A DNA stretch of 47,930 bases from DAIDKA01 sp035485475 (GCA_035485475.1 DATHOA010000318.1:1-47930); one strand, 5' to 3'; positions 8,111-16,447 are shown, numbered from the stretch's first letter. The notes: generated by a model not told the origin, from the sequence alone. A program made the numbers and translations.

Positions 8111-8965
8111 ATGCGCAAGGTGCTCTTTCAAATGCACCTATGGCTCGGGATAGGGATCGGTCTGTACATTCTCGTCATCAGTGTATCCGGCAGCCTGATC
8201 ATCTTTCGTCGCGAGTTTGACCGGACCTTGTGCCCCAGAATCATCATGGTGCCCAGGGCCGGCCGCGCGCTGACGGACACCGAACTGCGGACCAAGGCGC
8301 GGGCCGCGTATCCGGACGCCGACATCAGGCAAGTGGAGATTCACGGCCCGCGAATTCCGGGAGCGGCGGTTGAAGTGTGGCTACTGGGCGGATCACTGCG
8401 GATCGAGCGCCTGTTCGATCCCTACACGGGCGCCAACCTCAATGACACCGTTGCCTGCGAGCCCGGGTTCGTCACCTGGCTTGCCGACCTGCACGATGAC
8501 CTGACACGCGGCCGAAGTGGCTTGCGGGTCAATGGCCTTGGCGCGATTTCCATCCTGCTGTTGAGCCTCAGCGGGTTGGTGCTGTGGTGGCCGCGGCGGA
8601 CGCGCTGGCGCTACAGCCTCATGGTGCACCGACACGTGGGTGGGCGCCGCTTCATTCGCGAACTGCACGGCGTGATGGGTTTCTGGTGCTTCGTGCTGAT
8701 CCTCCTGTGGGCCACTACGGGGGTCTACTTCGCATTTCCGGCGCCGTTCAATGCATTGCTCGACCTTTTTTCGGCACAAGGGGTGGATACGGCCGCTTCG
8801 CGCTTCCTCGAGGATGCCTTCGCCTGGTTGGTTCGGGTGCATTTCGGGCGCTCCTTTGGCCGCGGGATTGAAGTGACCTGGGCCATACTCGGACTCGTGC
8901 CCTGCGGCCTGTTCATCACCGGAGTGCTGATGTGGTGTAATCGGGTGGTGCGCGGTCGGACATGA
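8111..8965 (+). CDS. PepSY-associated transmembrane protein
   Basis: A 284-residue inner-membrane protein of the PepSY-TM type. A first helix (about 7-35, with the typical HLWLGIGIGLYILVISVSGS) is followed by a periplasmic PepSY-like region, then a helix near 145-168 ending in LVLWWPRR, the charged HRHVGG/ELHGVMGF stretch, another helix near 190-212 and a last one near 255-278. Histidines in the helices, as in this family, may ligate heme. Such proteins often accompany TonB receptors or ferric reductases; here the neighbours suggest electron transfer from the PQQ dehydrogenase to the respiratory chain. The ATG at 8111 lies five bases after the dehydrogenase stop, so the genes are translationally close. 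Confidence 0.85.
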   Translation: MRKVLFQMHLWLGIGIGLYILVISVSGSLIIFRREFDRTLCPRIIMVPRAGRALTDTELRTKARAAYPDADIRQVEIHGPRIPGAAVEVWLLGGSLRIERLFDPYTGANLNDTVACEPGFVTWLADLHDDLTRGRSGLRVNGLGAISILLLSLSGLVLWWPRRTRWRYSLMVHRHVGGRRFIRELHGVMGFWCFVLILLWATTGVYFAFPAPFNALLDLFSAQGVDTAASRFLEDAFAWLVRVHFGRSFGRGIEVTWAILGLVPCGLFITGVLMWCNRVVRGRT

Positions 8966-8999
8966 GCCCTAATCACCTCGGATTTCATAAGGATCCATC

Positions 9000-10049
9000 A
9001 TGAAAGTGCTGCGGTTGTTGACTGTTGTGGCACTGGCCGCAGCTCCGGTCGCCTTCGCCCAGACCACCGGGCCGCTGACCATCAAGGAGCAAGGCAGTTT
9101 CTTTGTGGGCGGTGAAACCAAGACGGTCAGCGAACCGCCCGCCGGCGTGATCCCCGCGCAGAGCGGCGAAATCACCGTGAACCAGATGTACGTGCAGTAC
9201 CAGATTCCAATGAAGGGCGATCGCCACGTACCCGTCGTGTTTGTCCACGGCTGCTGCTTGAGCAGCAAGACCTGGGAGACCACACCGGATGGCCGCATGG
9301 GTTGGAGCGAATACTTCGTGCGCAAGGATCGCTCCGTCTATCTCGCCGACCAGGTGTCCCGCGCCCGCTCCGGATTTGATCCCACCGCCTTCAATGAGGT
9401 TCACGCGGGCACCTTGGCCAATGCGCAGATGCCGGGCATCCTCGATGCCACGCACCAATTCGCCTGGACCGTATTTCGCTTCGGCCCGAAGTATGGCGAG
9501 GGATTTGCCGATGAACAGTTCCCATTGCAGTCCGTCGCCGAACTCTACAAGCAGATGATTCCAGATCTGAATTCAACACTGCCGTCCAATCTGAATCCGA
9601 CCCTGACGCAGATGGCGGCACTGGGCGAGAAGCTCAATGGCGCCGTTCTGGTGGGCCATTCTGAGTCCGGCTTCTATCCGGAACTCGCCGCACTGGTCGA
9701 CGCCAAGGGCATAAAGGGCCTCGTGACCATTGAGATGCGCTGTCAAACCGATCTCACCCCGGCGCAGCTGGCAACGCTGAGTAAGATCCCGACCCTGGTG
9801 ATGTTCGGCGATCACCTCGGGGATGTGCAGGCGCCGTTCAGCTGGATGGACGCGAAGAACGCCTGCGATACATTCATCGGGCAACTGAAGCAGGCCGGCG
9901 GGGATGCCGAGATGATGTACCTGCCGGCGATGGGCATAAAGGGCAACAGCCACATGCTGATGCAGGATAAGAACAGCAATCAGCTGGCGGATCTGTTGAT
10001 GGCGTGGATCGATCACCACGTCGAGTCCCGGAAAAACGCCGCGCACTAG
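9000..10049 (+). CDS. Secreted alpha/beta hydrolase
   Basis: A 349-residue exported serine hydrolase: signal peptide 1-20, oxyanion-loop motif HGCC at 83-86, nucleophile elbow GHSESG with Ser221, probable acid at Asp271 or Asp275 (MFGDHLGD) and His318 (GNSHMLM). The triad order fits the alpha/beta-hydrolase fold. The TWETTPDGRMGW stretch marks a subfamily of uncharacterised periplasmic esterases. It follows the PQQ dehydrogenase and PepSY genes in the same direction, so it may cleave the ester, lactone or beta-diketone formed by oxidation. In known polyvinyl-alcohol systems a hydrolase sits with the PQQ enzyme, but no sequence comparison was made here. A gap of 34 bases separates it from the PepSY gene. 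Confidence 0.85.
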   Translation: MKVLRLLTVVALAAAPVAFAQTTGPLTIKEQGSFFVGGETKTVSEPPAGVIPAQSGEITVNQMYVQYQIPMKGDRHVPVVFVHGCCLSSKTWETTPDGRMGWSEYFVRKDRSVYLADQVSRARSGFDPTAFNEVHAGTLANAQMPGILDATHQFAWTVFRFGPKYGEGFADEQFPLQSVAELYKQMIPDLNSTLPSNLNPTLTQMAALGEKLNGAVLVGHSESGFYPELAALVDAKGIKGLVTIEMRCQTDLTPAQLATLSKIPTLVMFGDHLGDVQAPFSWMDAKNACDTFIGQLKQAGGDAEMMYLPAMGIKGNSHMLMQDKNSNQLADLLMAWIDHHVESRKNAAH

Positions 10050-10102
10050 CCGCTCGAGCGCCGTCGCGCAAATATTAACTATCCACAGTGGGGGCCGTGA
10101 CC

Positions 10103-10996
10103 ATGTCGAAGAATAAGGTGTTCGTATCCGTGATGGCATTCTGTGGCGTCATCGCCCAGGCACATGCTCAGGCGCCGCAGCCGGATCACGGTTCCGCCCG
10201 GCAAGTGGCCCCGCGGGTCTCCTGTACCCGCGAATCACTGCAGTCGGCAGTGGATAGCTACCTGGCGGCACAGAAATCCGGCGATCGCACCAAAATGGCG
10301 TTCGCTGAGAAGGTGAAGTACCTGGAGAACATGGGCGAGGTGGGGCCCGACAAGGCAATGTGGAACACCGCGCTGCCAATTGCGCAGTCGCGCAGCTTCC
10401 TGGACCCGGTTCGCTGCCGGACGTTCTCTGAATTTGTGGTGATCGAAGGCGAGCGGCAGTACGTCATTGGCACACGCCTGAGCGTCGACAACGGCAAGAT
10501 CACGGCGATCGACAGCCTCGTTTCCCACAAGGGTGACTGGCTGTTCAATGCCAATTCCTATCTGAAGTATTCGAGCAAGGAAGACTGGGATGCACCGAAG
10601 GCGGGGTCGCGCAGTTCGATGCAGGACCTGATCAATGTCGCCAACAGCTATCTGGATCTGTTTTCCGACAAGTTTGTGAAGACACCATGGGGCAAGCCCT
10701 GCGCACGCCTGGAAGGCGGCGCGTACACCAATCGCAATGCCGATCCAAATGCGACCTGCGAGGTGGGTATTCCGGCTGGCGTGCTCTATATCGTGAACCG
10801 CGACTACATCGTTGACGAGGAGCACGGGGTCATCAATGTATTTTGCCGCTTCGGCAACAGCGCTACCGGCATGCCCGACTCACATACCTTCCGCATCGTG
10901 AACGGCAAGATCAGAAATGTTCACACCATCAGCATCAATCTGACCCCCGGTCGGCCTTCACCGCAGGCCGATGACAACGGGGCGATCGTGCGCTGA
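10103..10996 (+). CDS. Secreted protein with two NTF2/SnoaL-like domains (copy B)
   Basis: A 297-residue exported protein with signal peptide about 1-22 (start MSKNKVFVSVMAF). It repeats the plan of the product of 4914-5987: an opening Cys-rich helix (CTRESLQSAVDSYLAAQ), a first domain to about residue 160, then a second beginning near MQDLINVANSYLDLF. Cysteines at the ends of each domain may form disulfides. ATG 10103 is preferred over GTG 10088; a G-rich stretch about ten bases upstream may serve as the ribosome-binding site. It closes the run of same-strand genes and is followed by the hairpin at 11006-11056. I do not know the function. The two paralogues flanking the oxidative enzymes suggest a shared substrate-binding job. 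Confidence 0.7.
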   Translation: MSKNKVFVSVMAFCGVIAQAHAQAPQPDHGSARQVAPRVSCTRESLQSAVDSYLAAQKSGDRTKMAFAEKVKYLENMGEVGPDKAMWNTALPIAQSRSFLDPVRCRTFSEFVVIEGERQYVIGTRLSVDNGKITAIDSLVSHKGDWLFNANSYLKYSSKEDWDAPKAGSRSSMQDLINVANSYLDLFSDKFVKTPWGKPCARLEGGAYTNRNADPNATCEVGIPAGVLYIVNRDYIVDEEHGVINVFCRFGNSATGMPDSHTFRIVNGKIRNVHTISINLTPGRPSPQADDNGAIVR

Positions 10997-11005
10997 CGGA
11001 TTGCC

Positions 11006-11056
11006 GGGGCGAATTGACCGGCAGACACCTTAGTGCCTGCCCAGCCAATTCGCCCC
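11006..11056. terminator. Long nested hairpin after the catabolic-type operon
   Basis: Outer arms GGGGCGAATTG (11006-11016) and CAATTCGCCCC (11046-11056) pair perfectly over 11 bases. Inside, GGCAG (11020-11024) pairs with CTGCC (11037-11041) and CAC with GTG around a CTTA loop. No T-run follows, so it may work as a transcript-stabilising hairpin or a weak terminator between the convergent genes. Confidence 0.55.
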
Positions 11057-11070
11057 TCCCTTGCTCATCA

Positions 11071-11092
11071 TCGATATCGTCTACGATATCGC
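11071..11092. promoter_or_regulatory. Palindromic operator-like site, CGATATCGT-CT-ACGATATCG
   Basis: Perfect 9-base inverted repeat (11072-11080 and 11083-11091) around a 2-base centre. Each arm contains a self-complementary CGATATCG. Such spacing fits a dimeric TetR- or GntR-type regulator, yet it lies between the 3' ends of two convergent genes, where no promoter is expected. Confidence 0.35.
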
Positions 11093-11172
11093 ACATCCCA
11101 CACGCGGCGGGCGACGCTCAATCTAGGATGTGAAGATTGCGGGACCGTGGCAGATGTGTTGCCGGAGTGTGG

Positions 11173-11373
11173 TTACCCTGCTGGTTTGATGAACGGATTG
11201 GGAGTCGCCGGATCCTCCAGCTCCTCATCCTCCTCCACCCCCTCATCTTCGATGTCCGGCAGCTTGCTCGCCTCGCCCAGGCCGCGTTCGAAATCTGCGC
11301 TGTTGATGAACAGCGGATCACTTTCAATGCGGGGAGACCACGGCTCCCGGTCTTTCTTGACTTTCTCTGCCAT
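11173..11373 (-). CDS. Small acidic hypothetical protein
   Basis: A 66-residue soluble protein with a basic N-terminus (MAEKVKKDREPW) and a very acidic C-terminal half (DIEDEGVEEDEELEDPATP). No signal peptide or membrane segment is present. The ATG has a strong GAGGAG seven bases upstream (minus strand), which supports translation; overlapping readings in other frames have no comparable start. I do not recognise it. It stands alone between two opposite-strand genes. Low-complexity acidic tails of this kind occur in small proteins that bind basic partners, but nothing here proves that. Confidence 0.6.
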   Translation of the reverse strand: MAEKVKKDREPWSPRIESDPLFINSADFERGLGEASKLPDIEDEGVEEDEELEDPATPNPFIKPAG

Positions 11374-11565
11374 AGCTTGCTCCTCGTAATTGCGGAAGCC
11401 CGCGGCAGCATTCTAGGCGTCCTGCATTTTCAGGGAAGTCAGTGAAGACCTACACGCTTCTCGCGGGCGATCCTTGGCGTGGGAAAGTGTGGGTTAATGT
11501 AAGGTTGCGGCGCTCGCTACTCGGCAATAATGCGGCCTCCTCCGCTGGAGTCACCGCTCAAGCCT

Positions 11566-13743
11566 ATGTGTTTGCCGATACCCAAATTCAGTTGCTGGGC
11601 CGCGCTGCTCGCCCTTATCGGGACCCGGGCGGTCGCGCAGGCAACCGATCCCCCGGCTGCAACTCCGGACGCTCCAGCGCAAACGGTCATCGTGACGGGC
11701 CGCAAGCTGGCGGTCGAGACGCTGATTGATCGCAGGGTCTACACCGTCACCAGCGACTTGCAGGCGAGCTTCGGCAGCCTGGCCGATGTGCTCACCGCGA
11801 TTCCTTCGGTGGACGTGGATCCGGACGGCAATGTCTCCTTACGCGGTGACAGTAACGTTCTCATCCTGATCGACGGTAAGCCGTCGACCCAGTTCTCCGG
11901 CTCGGCGGCGGGCGACAACCTGCAATCCATATCCGCGAAGGACATCGAACGGATCGAAGTCATCACGACTCCGCCGGCCCAATTCAAGGCGGACGGCGCC
12001 GCGGGCGTGATCAACATCATTACGCGCAAGAAGCACCCGGACGGGACGTCCGGGTCGGTCCAGGGCAGTTTGGGCGACGACGGACGGTCCGTCGGCGGTG
12101 CCAACCTGAACTACCATTCCGGGCCGCTGACCGCGACCGCGACGGCTGGCATTCGGCGCGACTACCGTCAGCGAATGCTGGACTCTACGGTGCTGGCGCC
12201 GGATCCGACGACGGGCCAGCTGGTCAACAGCACCAGCTCCCTGAACGAGCGCATCCACCGCCAGACCCCGACGGCTGGACTGTCGGCCGAGTATGCATTG
12301 GACGAGCGTCAGTCCCTGAGCGGATCGATGTCGTGGACGCAGCACGGTGGACATCGCACCTATACCCAAACCGACGCAAGCACCGCCGCATCCGGCACGG
12401 TCACCAATTCCACCGACCGGCTAAGCTCCGGCCACGATCCCCAGACCGATTGGGAAGAGCGCCTGGGGTATACACACAAGCTCGCTCGGGAGGGCGAGCA
12501 GCTGGACTTCTCGCTGCATCGGTCCACCTCGCACCAACTCGAAGTCTACGACTACACCAACGATTCGTTCATTCCACCCGAGGCTCGTTACTACAACAAT
12601 CTGAGTTTCCTCGAGAATCAGGCGATAACCGATGCGGGAGTGGACTACGACCTGCCCTTTTCCAAGACGCGTTCGTTGAAGGTCGGCTACTCGTTCGAAC
12701 AGGACGATTACAGTTTCGCGAATGCGGGCAACAACCTGGATGTGGCAACTGGCGGCCAGATCCCCGATCCCAATCTCACGAATGACTTCACCTTCCGCCA
12801 GCAGATCAACTCAGGCTATGCCAGCTTTCAGGCCGGTGTCGGAGCATGGAACGTGCTCGCCGGTCTGCGGGCGGAGCTCACGCACACGGACGCGCAGCAG
12901 ATCACCTCCCAAGTCTCGACCAGCGGGAGCTACTTCCAGGTCTACCCCAGTCTCCACGTCGATCGAAGTCTCTCCGATGAAACGACCCTCTCATTGGGCG
13001 CCAGCCGCCGCGTCAGCCGCCCGGACCCTGAACAGCTGAATCCCTACATTGACTATGAGTACGCGCCGAACCTGTCCGCCGGCAATGTAAACCTGCGACC
13101 TCAGTACACCCAATCCTACGAAGTCGGCTATGGATATGAGGGGGCAGGTTTGGCGTATCAGCTGACAGGCTACTACCGCCGCAATCGCGATAGCGTGACC
13201 AACGTGACCGAGTACATCGGCAACGGCGATTCGCTGACGACTCTGGCCAATCTGCCCAAGAATGATTCGGCCGGGATGGAGATTACCTCCAACGGACACA
13301 TAGTCCCGACGCTCGGCTATGCCGTAAGCGCCAATTTCTTTTACAGCCAGATTGACGCCACGGCCCTGGGAACGCCGGGACTGCAGTCGACCGTCGGAGT
13401 CAACGGCAAACTCACGCTTGATTATCGGCCGACAGCGGCCGATTCCGCGCAGCTCATCGTCACGCGCACCGACAAACGCCTGACCCCCCAGGGGTACATC
13501 AGCGCCATCAATATCGTGAACATTGGCTACAAGCGTCAGCTGAAATCCGACCTCACGGCGATTCTCACCGTCTCGGACGTGTTGAATGGCCAACGTTACC
13601 AGAGGGTCGATGACACCCCCATGATTACAGCCACCTACCTGCGCGCCGTGCGCGGTCGGGTCATCTATGTTGGCTTGATCTATTCCTTTGGTATAACGAA
13701 GAAGGGAACGCCGACGGACTTCCAATACGACCAGCCCGGCTAG
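11566..13743 (+). CDS. TonB-dependent outer-membrane receptor
   Basis: About 725 residues. Signal peptide (about 1-26), then a VIVTGRK segment that may serve as TonB box, then the plug domain (about 40-140; LADVLTAIPSVDVDPDG, LRGDSNVLILIDGKPS, IERIEVITTPPAQF, GVINIITRKK), followed by a beta-barrel of roughly 580 residues. The plug resembles the outer-membrane beta-barrel subgroup that imports non-siderophore nutrients such as sugars or peptides. It ends with FQYDQPG and not with a terminal Phe, which is atypical for a barrel. ATG 11530 is an in-frame alternative; neither start has a good ribosome-binding site. No transporter or regulator is next to it, and the gene is convergent with the secreted protein downstream, separated by a strong hairpin. 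The substrate cannot be read from the sequence. Confidence 0.88.
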   Translation: MCLPIPKFSCWAALLALIGTRAVAQATDPPAATPDAPAQTVIVTGRKLAVETLIDRRVYTVTSDLQASFGSLADVLTAIPSVDVDPDGNVSLRGDSNVLILIDGKPSTQFSGSAAGDNLQSISAKDIERIEVITTPPAQFKADGAAGVINIITRKKHPDGTSGSVQGSLGDDGRSVGGANLNYHSGPLTATATAGIRRDYRQRMLDSTVLAPDPTTGQLVNSTSSLNERIHRQTPTAGLSAEYALDERQSLSGSMSWTQHGGHRTYTQTDASTAASGTVTNSTDRLSSGHDPQTDWEERLGYTHKLAREGEQLDFSLHRSTSHQLEVYDYTNDSFIPPEARYYNNLSFLENQAITDAGVDYDLPFSKTRSLKVGYSFEQDDYSFANAGNNLDVATGGQIPDPNLTNDFTFRQQINSGYASFQAGVGAWNVLAGLRAELTHTDAQQITSQVSTSGSYFQVYPSLHVDRSLSDETTLSLGASRRVSRPDPEQLNPYIDYEYAPNLSAGNVNLRPQYTQSYEVGYGYEGAGLAYQLTGYYRRNRDSVTNVTEYIGNGDSLTTLANLPKNDSAGMEITSNGHIVPTLGYAVSANFFYSQIDATALGTPGLQSTVGVNGKLTLDYRPTAADSAQLIVTRTDKRLTPQGYISAINIVNIGYKRQLKSDLTAILTVSDVLNGQRYQRVDDTPMITATYLRAVRGRVIYVGLIYSFGITKKGTPTDFQYDQPG

Positions 13744-13767
13744 GGGAGAGCCAAATGCACGGCATTA

Positions 13768-13799
13768 AACGGCGGATGGAACTGCTTCCATCCGCCGTT
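13768..13799. terminator. Bidirectional terminator hairpin
   Basis: A perfect 14-base-pair stem, AACGGCGGATGGAA (13768-13781) and TTCCATCCGCCGTT (13786-13799), closes on a CTGC loop. It lies between the 3' ends of the receptor gene and the convergent secreted-protein gene. On the minus strand a short T-run follows the stem. Confidence 0.75.
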
Positions 13800-13841
13800 G
13801 ACTTACCTCAGGCGCGACTCAAACGAAATCGCGCTTCGCTG

Positions 13842-15503
13842 TTACCGACCGCGGCCATGATCCCGATCATGATCCCGGTCGTGATCCCGATCGCGGCTGG
13901 GCACGTAGGCAACCCCGCGATAGACCGTGCCATAGGTAGGACCCGCGATCGAACGAAAAGTCTCGCTGGCCACCTTGCCGGTAAGCGTGGTGGCAGCCAC
14001 TGCGTCCGTGATTTCCACGACACGATTCGGATCGGCGCCGTTGTCGCCGGAGGTGCTGCTGGTCGAAGTCGCAGCCCACAGTGTCACGGTGCCATCCTCG
14101 TTCACCACGCCGGTGAGATTGCGCAGGCCAATGGTCGTGACGTCCGGATATTGGCCGTCGTGCCCTACGAGATTGCTGTCGACCTTGCCGATGAGGCCAC
14201 TGGTCAATGTATAGGCCAGCGTCCAAGTGCCGTTGCTGCCCAGGATCCACTTCTCCAGGCCCGCATGCGCGGCATCGGCGCTGTTGCCCGTGCCCTCATC
14301 GGTCACGTACAGGGTGTGATCGTTGGCGAAAAACATGGCGAACGGCGTGTAGTCACCACCGCTCGTGCCGTCCGCCAGCGATGCGCGGGCGGAGTCGGTC
14401 GGAAAGCCATTGAGAATGGCGATCGCCTGCTGGCCGGCATCGGCGACGGTCGGCAGTACATTGCCGGCCGCGGGGCCGGTGTTGGGTACCGGCACGAAAC
14501 CGGTCGGTGATTGGGGCGCATTGACCACGGTGTAAACCGTCTGCGCGCCGTTGCTGCCGCTGCCCTTGGTGAAGTACAGCGCGCCGTGGTGCTCGGTGAT
14601 GCCGCGGAAGTTGTCATCCTTGCCGGGCTTGTCGTCGGCGCCCTTCTTGCCGAGTCCGAACTGCAGTAACGGGTTCACCTCCGCCGAGTTGCCATCCGCG
14701 ATGGTCACGCCGGCCGACCAGGCATTGATCGGCTTGACCACCTCGAGGCCGGTGGTCTCGGTCACATCCGGAGTCGTGCCGTTGGTGGCAGAGCCGAAGG
14801 TCGCGGCGTTGCCGTTGTTGGCGTTACCCACAGTGTAATAGAGCCCGTTCGAGCCCAGCAGGGCCGCGCGACCATTGTTGCCGCCATAGTTGATGGTGGG
14901 CGTGAAGGAGAAGTGCCCGTCATCATCCAATGAGACGATGGTGCGGTGGAAGGCATAGTTGCTGCCGAAGGCGAACGTCACCGGATTGGTCGGGTCCTGA
15001 CCCGGCACGGCATCGGAGTTGGAGACGTCGAGAGCGCCGACGCCGGGGCTGGCATAACCGACGAACACCAGATGGCTGCCACGGTCGTCATGGCGCAGGT
15101 GCAGCGCCAGCTCCGACTTGGAGGAGAAGCTGGTCACGACCTGGTTCGTTGGCACGCGCTCGCGGTTGAGCACGCGGCCACTGTGCGGCTCGACCGCCGT
15201 CAGGTAGATGGGCGAGGTCACACCGAAGCTGGCATCGACCGTATCGTTGTTCCAGACGGTGACGTAGTTGTTGTCGGAAACCGCAGGAACAGTGGCGGTG
15301 TTCGTATTGGCCAGCGGCGTGACGCCGACCTGCAAAGACGCTACAGCCCCGGTCGAGCCTTCGTAGTTGCTGCTGCTGATGATCAGCGCGCCGGGTTGCA
15401 GGATGGAGTCGTCGGCCGCGGCCGTGTCGACATGCGCGAATGTGGCGGCGCCGCAGCCCACCAGCAGCGATACGGTGCTGGCGATCGAAGAACGCACGTT
15501 CAT
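13842..15503 (-). CDS. Secreted propeller-like protein with RDHD-repeat tail
   Basis: A 553-residue exported protein: signal peptide about 1-31, then a long beta-rich domain with repeated Asn/Gly/Thr-rich strands and spaced motifs (such as GLYYTVGNANNGN, GALYFTKGSGSNG, TLYVTDEGTGN), which suggests a beta-propeller. The last ~20 residues are an alternating basic/acidic tail (SRDRDHDRDHDRDHGRGR), encoded by three near-perfect 12-base repeats at 13855-13892. A His/Asp tail could bind metal ions or interact with the surface. AGGGGAT lies about six bases before the ATG. I do not recognise a named family. Its neighbour across the convergent hairpin is the TonB receptor. Confidence 0.7.
   Translation of the reverse strand: MNVRSSIASTVSLLVGCGAATFAHVDTAAADDSILQPGALIISSSNYEGSTGAVASLQVGVTPLANTNTATVPAVSDNNYVTVWNNDTVDASFGVTSPIYLTAVEPHSGRVLNRERVPTNQVVTSFSSKSELALHLRHDDRGSHLVFVGYASPGVGALDVSNSDAVPGQDPTNPVTFAFGSNYAFHRTIVSLDDDGHFSFTPTINYGGNNGRAALLGSNGLYYTVGNANNGNAATFGSATNGTTPDVTETTGLEVVKPINAWSAGVTIADGNSAEVNPLLQFGLGKKGADDKPGKDDNFRGITEHHGALYFTKGSGSNGAQTVYTVVNAPQSPTGFVPVPNTGPAAGNVLPTVADAGQQAIAILNGFPTDSARASLADGTSGGDYTPFAMFFANDHTLYVTDEGTGNSADAAHAGLEKWILGSNGTWTLAYTLTSGLIGKVDSNLVGHDGQYPDVTTIGLRNLTGVVNEDGTVTLWAATSTSSTSGDNGADPNRVVEITDAVAATTLTGKVASETFRSIAGPTYGTVYRGVAYVPSRDRDHDRDHDRDHGRGR
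13853..13892. repeat. Short tandem repeat, 12-base unit
   Basis: Three tandem copies of a unit close to CATGATCCCGAT (variants CATGATCCCGGT and CGTGATCCCGAT). It encodes the Asp-Arg-Asp-His tail of the secreted propeller-like protein. Unit number may vary by slippage. Confidence 0.6.
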
Positions 15504-15757
15504 GGAAATCCCCTTTGGGTTGGTTGGCTAATCGTTCGAATTGCTTTGTGTTGGAAAGTAGTCAACCAATATTTCAATTACGTGAAAATCCGCACCGCGG
15601 CCAGATCGGATAGCGCGGCTGCCCGCCCGCACCATATTGCCGAGGCCAAGATGCTCGCTGCTGCGTAGGGCCTCGCCCGGCGGCGCAAAAAACCTAACAC
15701 CCCGATGTCTACTCGCCTGCGCATGACGGCAGCATCATCTTGCGCAGAGGGGCATTT
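15504..15757. other. Gene-poor gap with inverted repeats
   Basis: I see no well-supported gene here. It includes the upstream region of the secreted propeller-like gene (minus strand), with TTGGTTG at 15520-15526 paired with CAACCAA at 15563-15569. A further 7-base inverted repeat, CTGCGCA / TGCGCAG, lies at 15717-15723 and 15741-15747. Confidence 0.3.
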
Positions 15758-16405
15758 ATGTACATCGATCCTATTCATGCAGGTCCCGTAGCACTGGCAC
15801 ATGCTTTCGCGCTGGCGGCCCGCGTATCGACTCAGCGCGCCGATTCTGTGGGCACCGCCGCTGCGCAGAGTGCTCCACGAACGCGTCGATTCAAATCGCT
15901 CATGCGCCTTGCGTGGTGGTCGCGGCTCCCGGACGCGGCAGATTTTCCAACCGCGGACCCCGTACAGCTGATGCTGTGGTCCGAGTGTGCGGGACGCCCG
16001 GAGGTAACCGCCCTGGGCGGCCTTCTGGTGATGAATTTCTTTCGCCGGAACAGCGCCGCGGCGCGGCAAACCAGCACGGATGGCCGGCAGGGAGCGTTAT
16101 GCGGGCTTCCAGAAGGTCGTGATCAGCCCGCCGATGATGATCAATGTGCCACCGAGCACTATCGGCAGGGTCGGTGCGGTTCGAAAGACGATGTAGTTGA
16201 TCAGTTGCCACACGACAAACAGCGTCGCGATGTACAGCCCGACCAGCTGCCCGAATTCCAGGGGCGCCAGGTTGACGATCAGCCCATAACCAAAGAGCAG
16301 GATCGCACCGCCCAGGAACCATCCCAGGCGAACGGCGCCGATATGGTTGTAGATTCCCATGCGCACGACAGCGTCGCCACTCACCTCGAGTACGGTCGCG
16401 ATTAA
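15758..16405 (+). CDS. Uncertain hypothetical reading frame, partly antisense
   Basis: A 215-residue reading from an ATG preceded by AGAGGGG at a suitable distance. The first ~110 residues have ordinary composition with some high-GC third positions (MYIDPIHAGPVALAHAFALA onward). The last ~100 codons lie antisense to the SMR-like gene (16097-16447) and look like a shadow of it. A short real protein followed by chance read-through, or no gene at all, are both possible. I recognise no domain. Confidence 0.2.
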   Translation: MYIDPIHAGPVALAHAFALAARVSTQRADSVGTAAAQSAPRTRRFKSLMRLAWWSRLPDAADFPTADPVQLMLWSECAGRPEVTALGGLLVMNFFRRNSAAARQTSTDGRQGALCGLPEGRDQPADDDQCATEHYRQGRCGSKDDVVDQLPHDKQRRDVQPDQLPEFQGRQVDDQPITKEQDRTAQEPSQANGADMVVDSHAHDSVATHLEYGRD

Positions 16406-16447
16406 CAAGAAAACGAGCGGATGAACGCCCTGGAAAGCCTTTGGCAC
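16097..16447 (-). CDS. SMR/DMT-like four-helix membrane protein
   Basis: A 116-residue integral membrane protein with four hydrophobic helices (about 9-30, 40-60, 65-87, 91-110). A Glu in the first helix (ATVLEVSGDAV) sits where small multidrug-resistance transporters have their proton-coupling Glu, and the last helix (IVLGGTLIIIGGLIT) looks like the EmrE family end. The protein is short like SMR but differs elsewhere, so substrate is open. GTG at 16447 has AGGAG nine bases upstream; a longer reading from ATG 16528 has no such site. It is divergent from the NtrC-type gene across a 202-base region. Confidence 0.65.
   Translation of the reverse strand: MPKAFQGVHPLVFLLIATVLEVSGDAVVRMGIYNHIGAVRLGWFLGGAILLFGYGLIVNLAPLEFGQLVGLYIATLFVVWQLINYIVFRTAPTLPIVLGGTLIIIGGLITTFWKPA

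Noticed and set aside
13853..13892. Possible CRISPR-like repeats
   Set aside because: The three units are adjacent, without spacers, and encode the RDHD tail of a protein. They are a coding tandem repeat.
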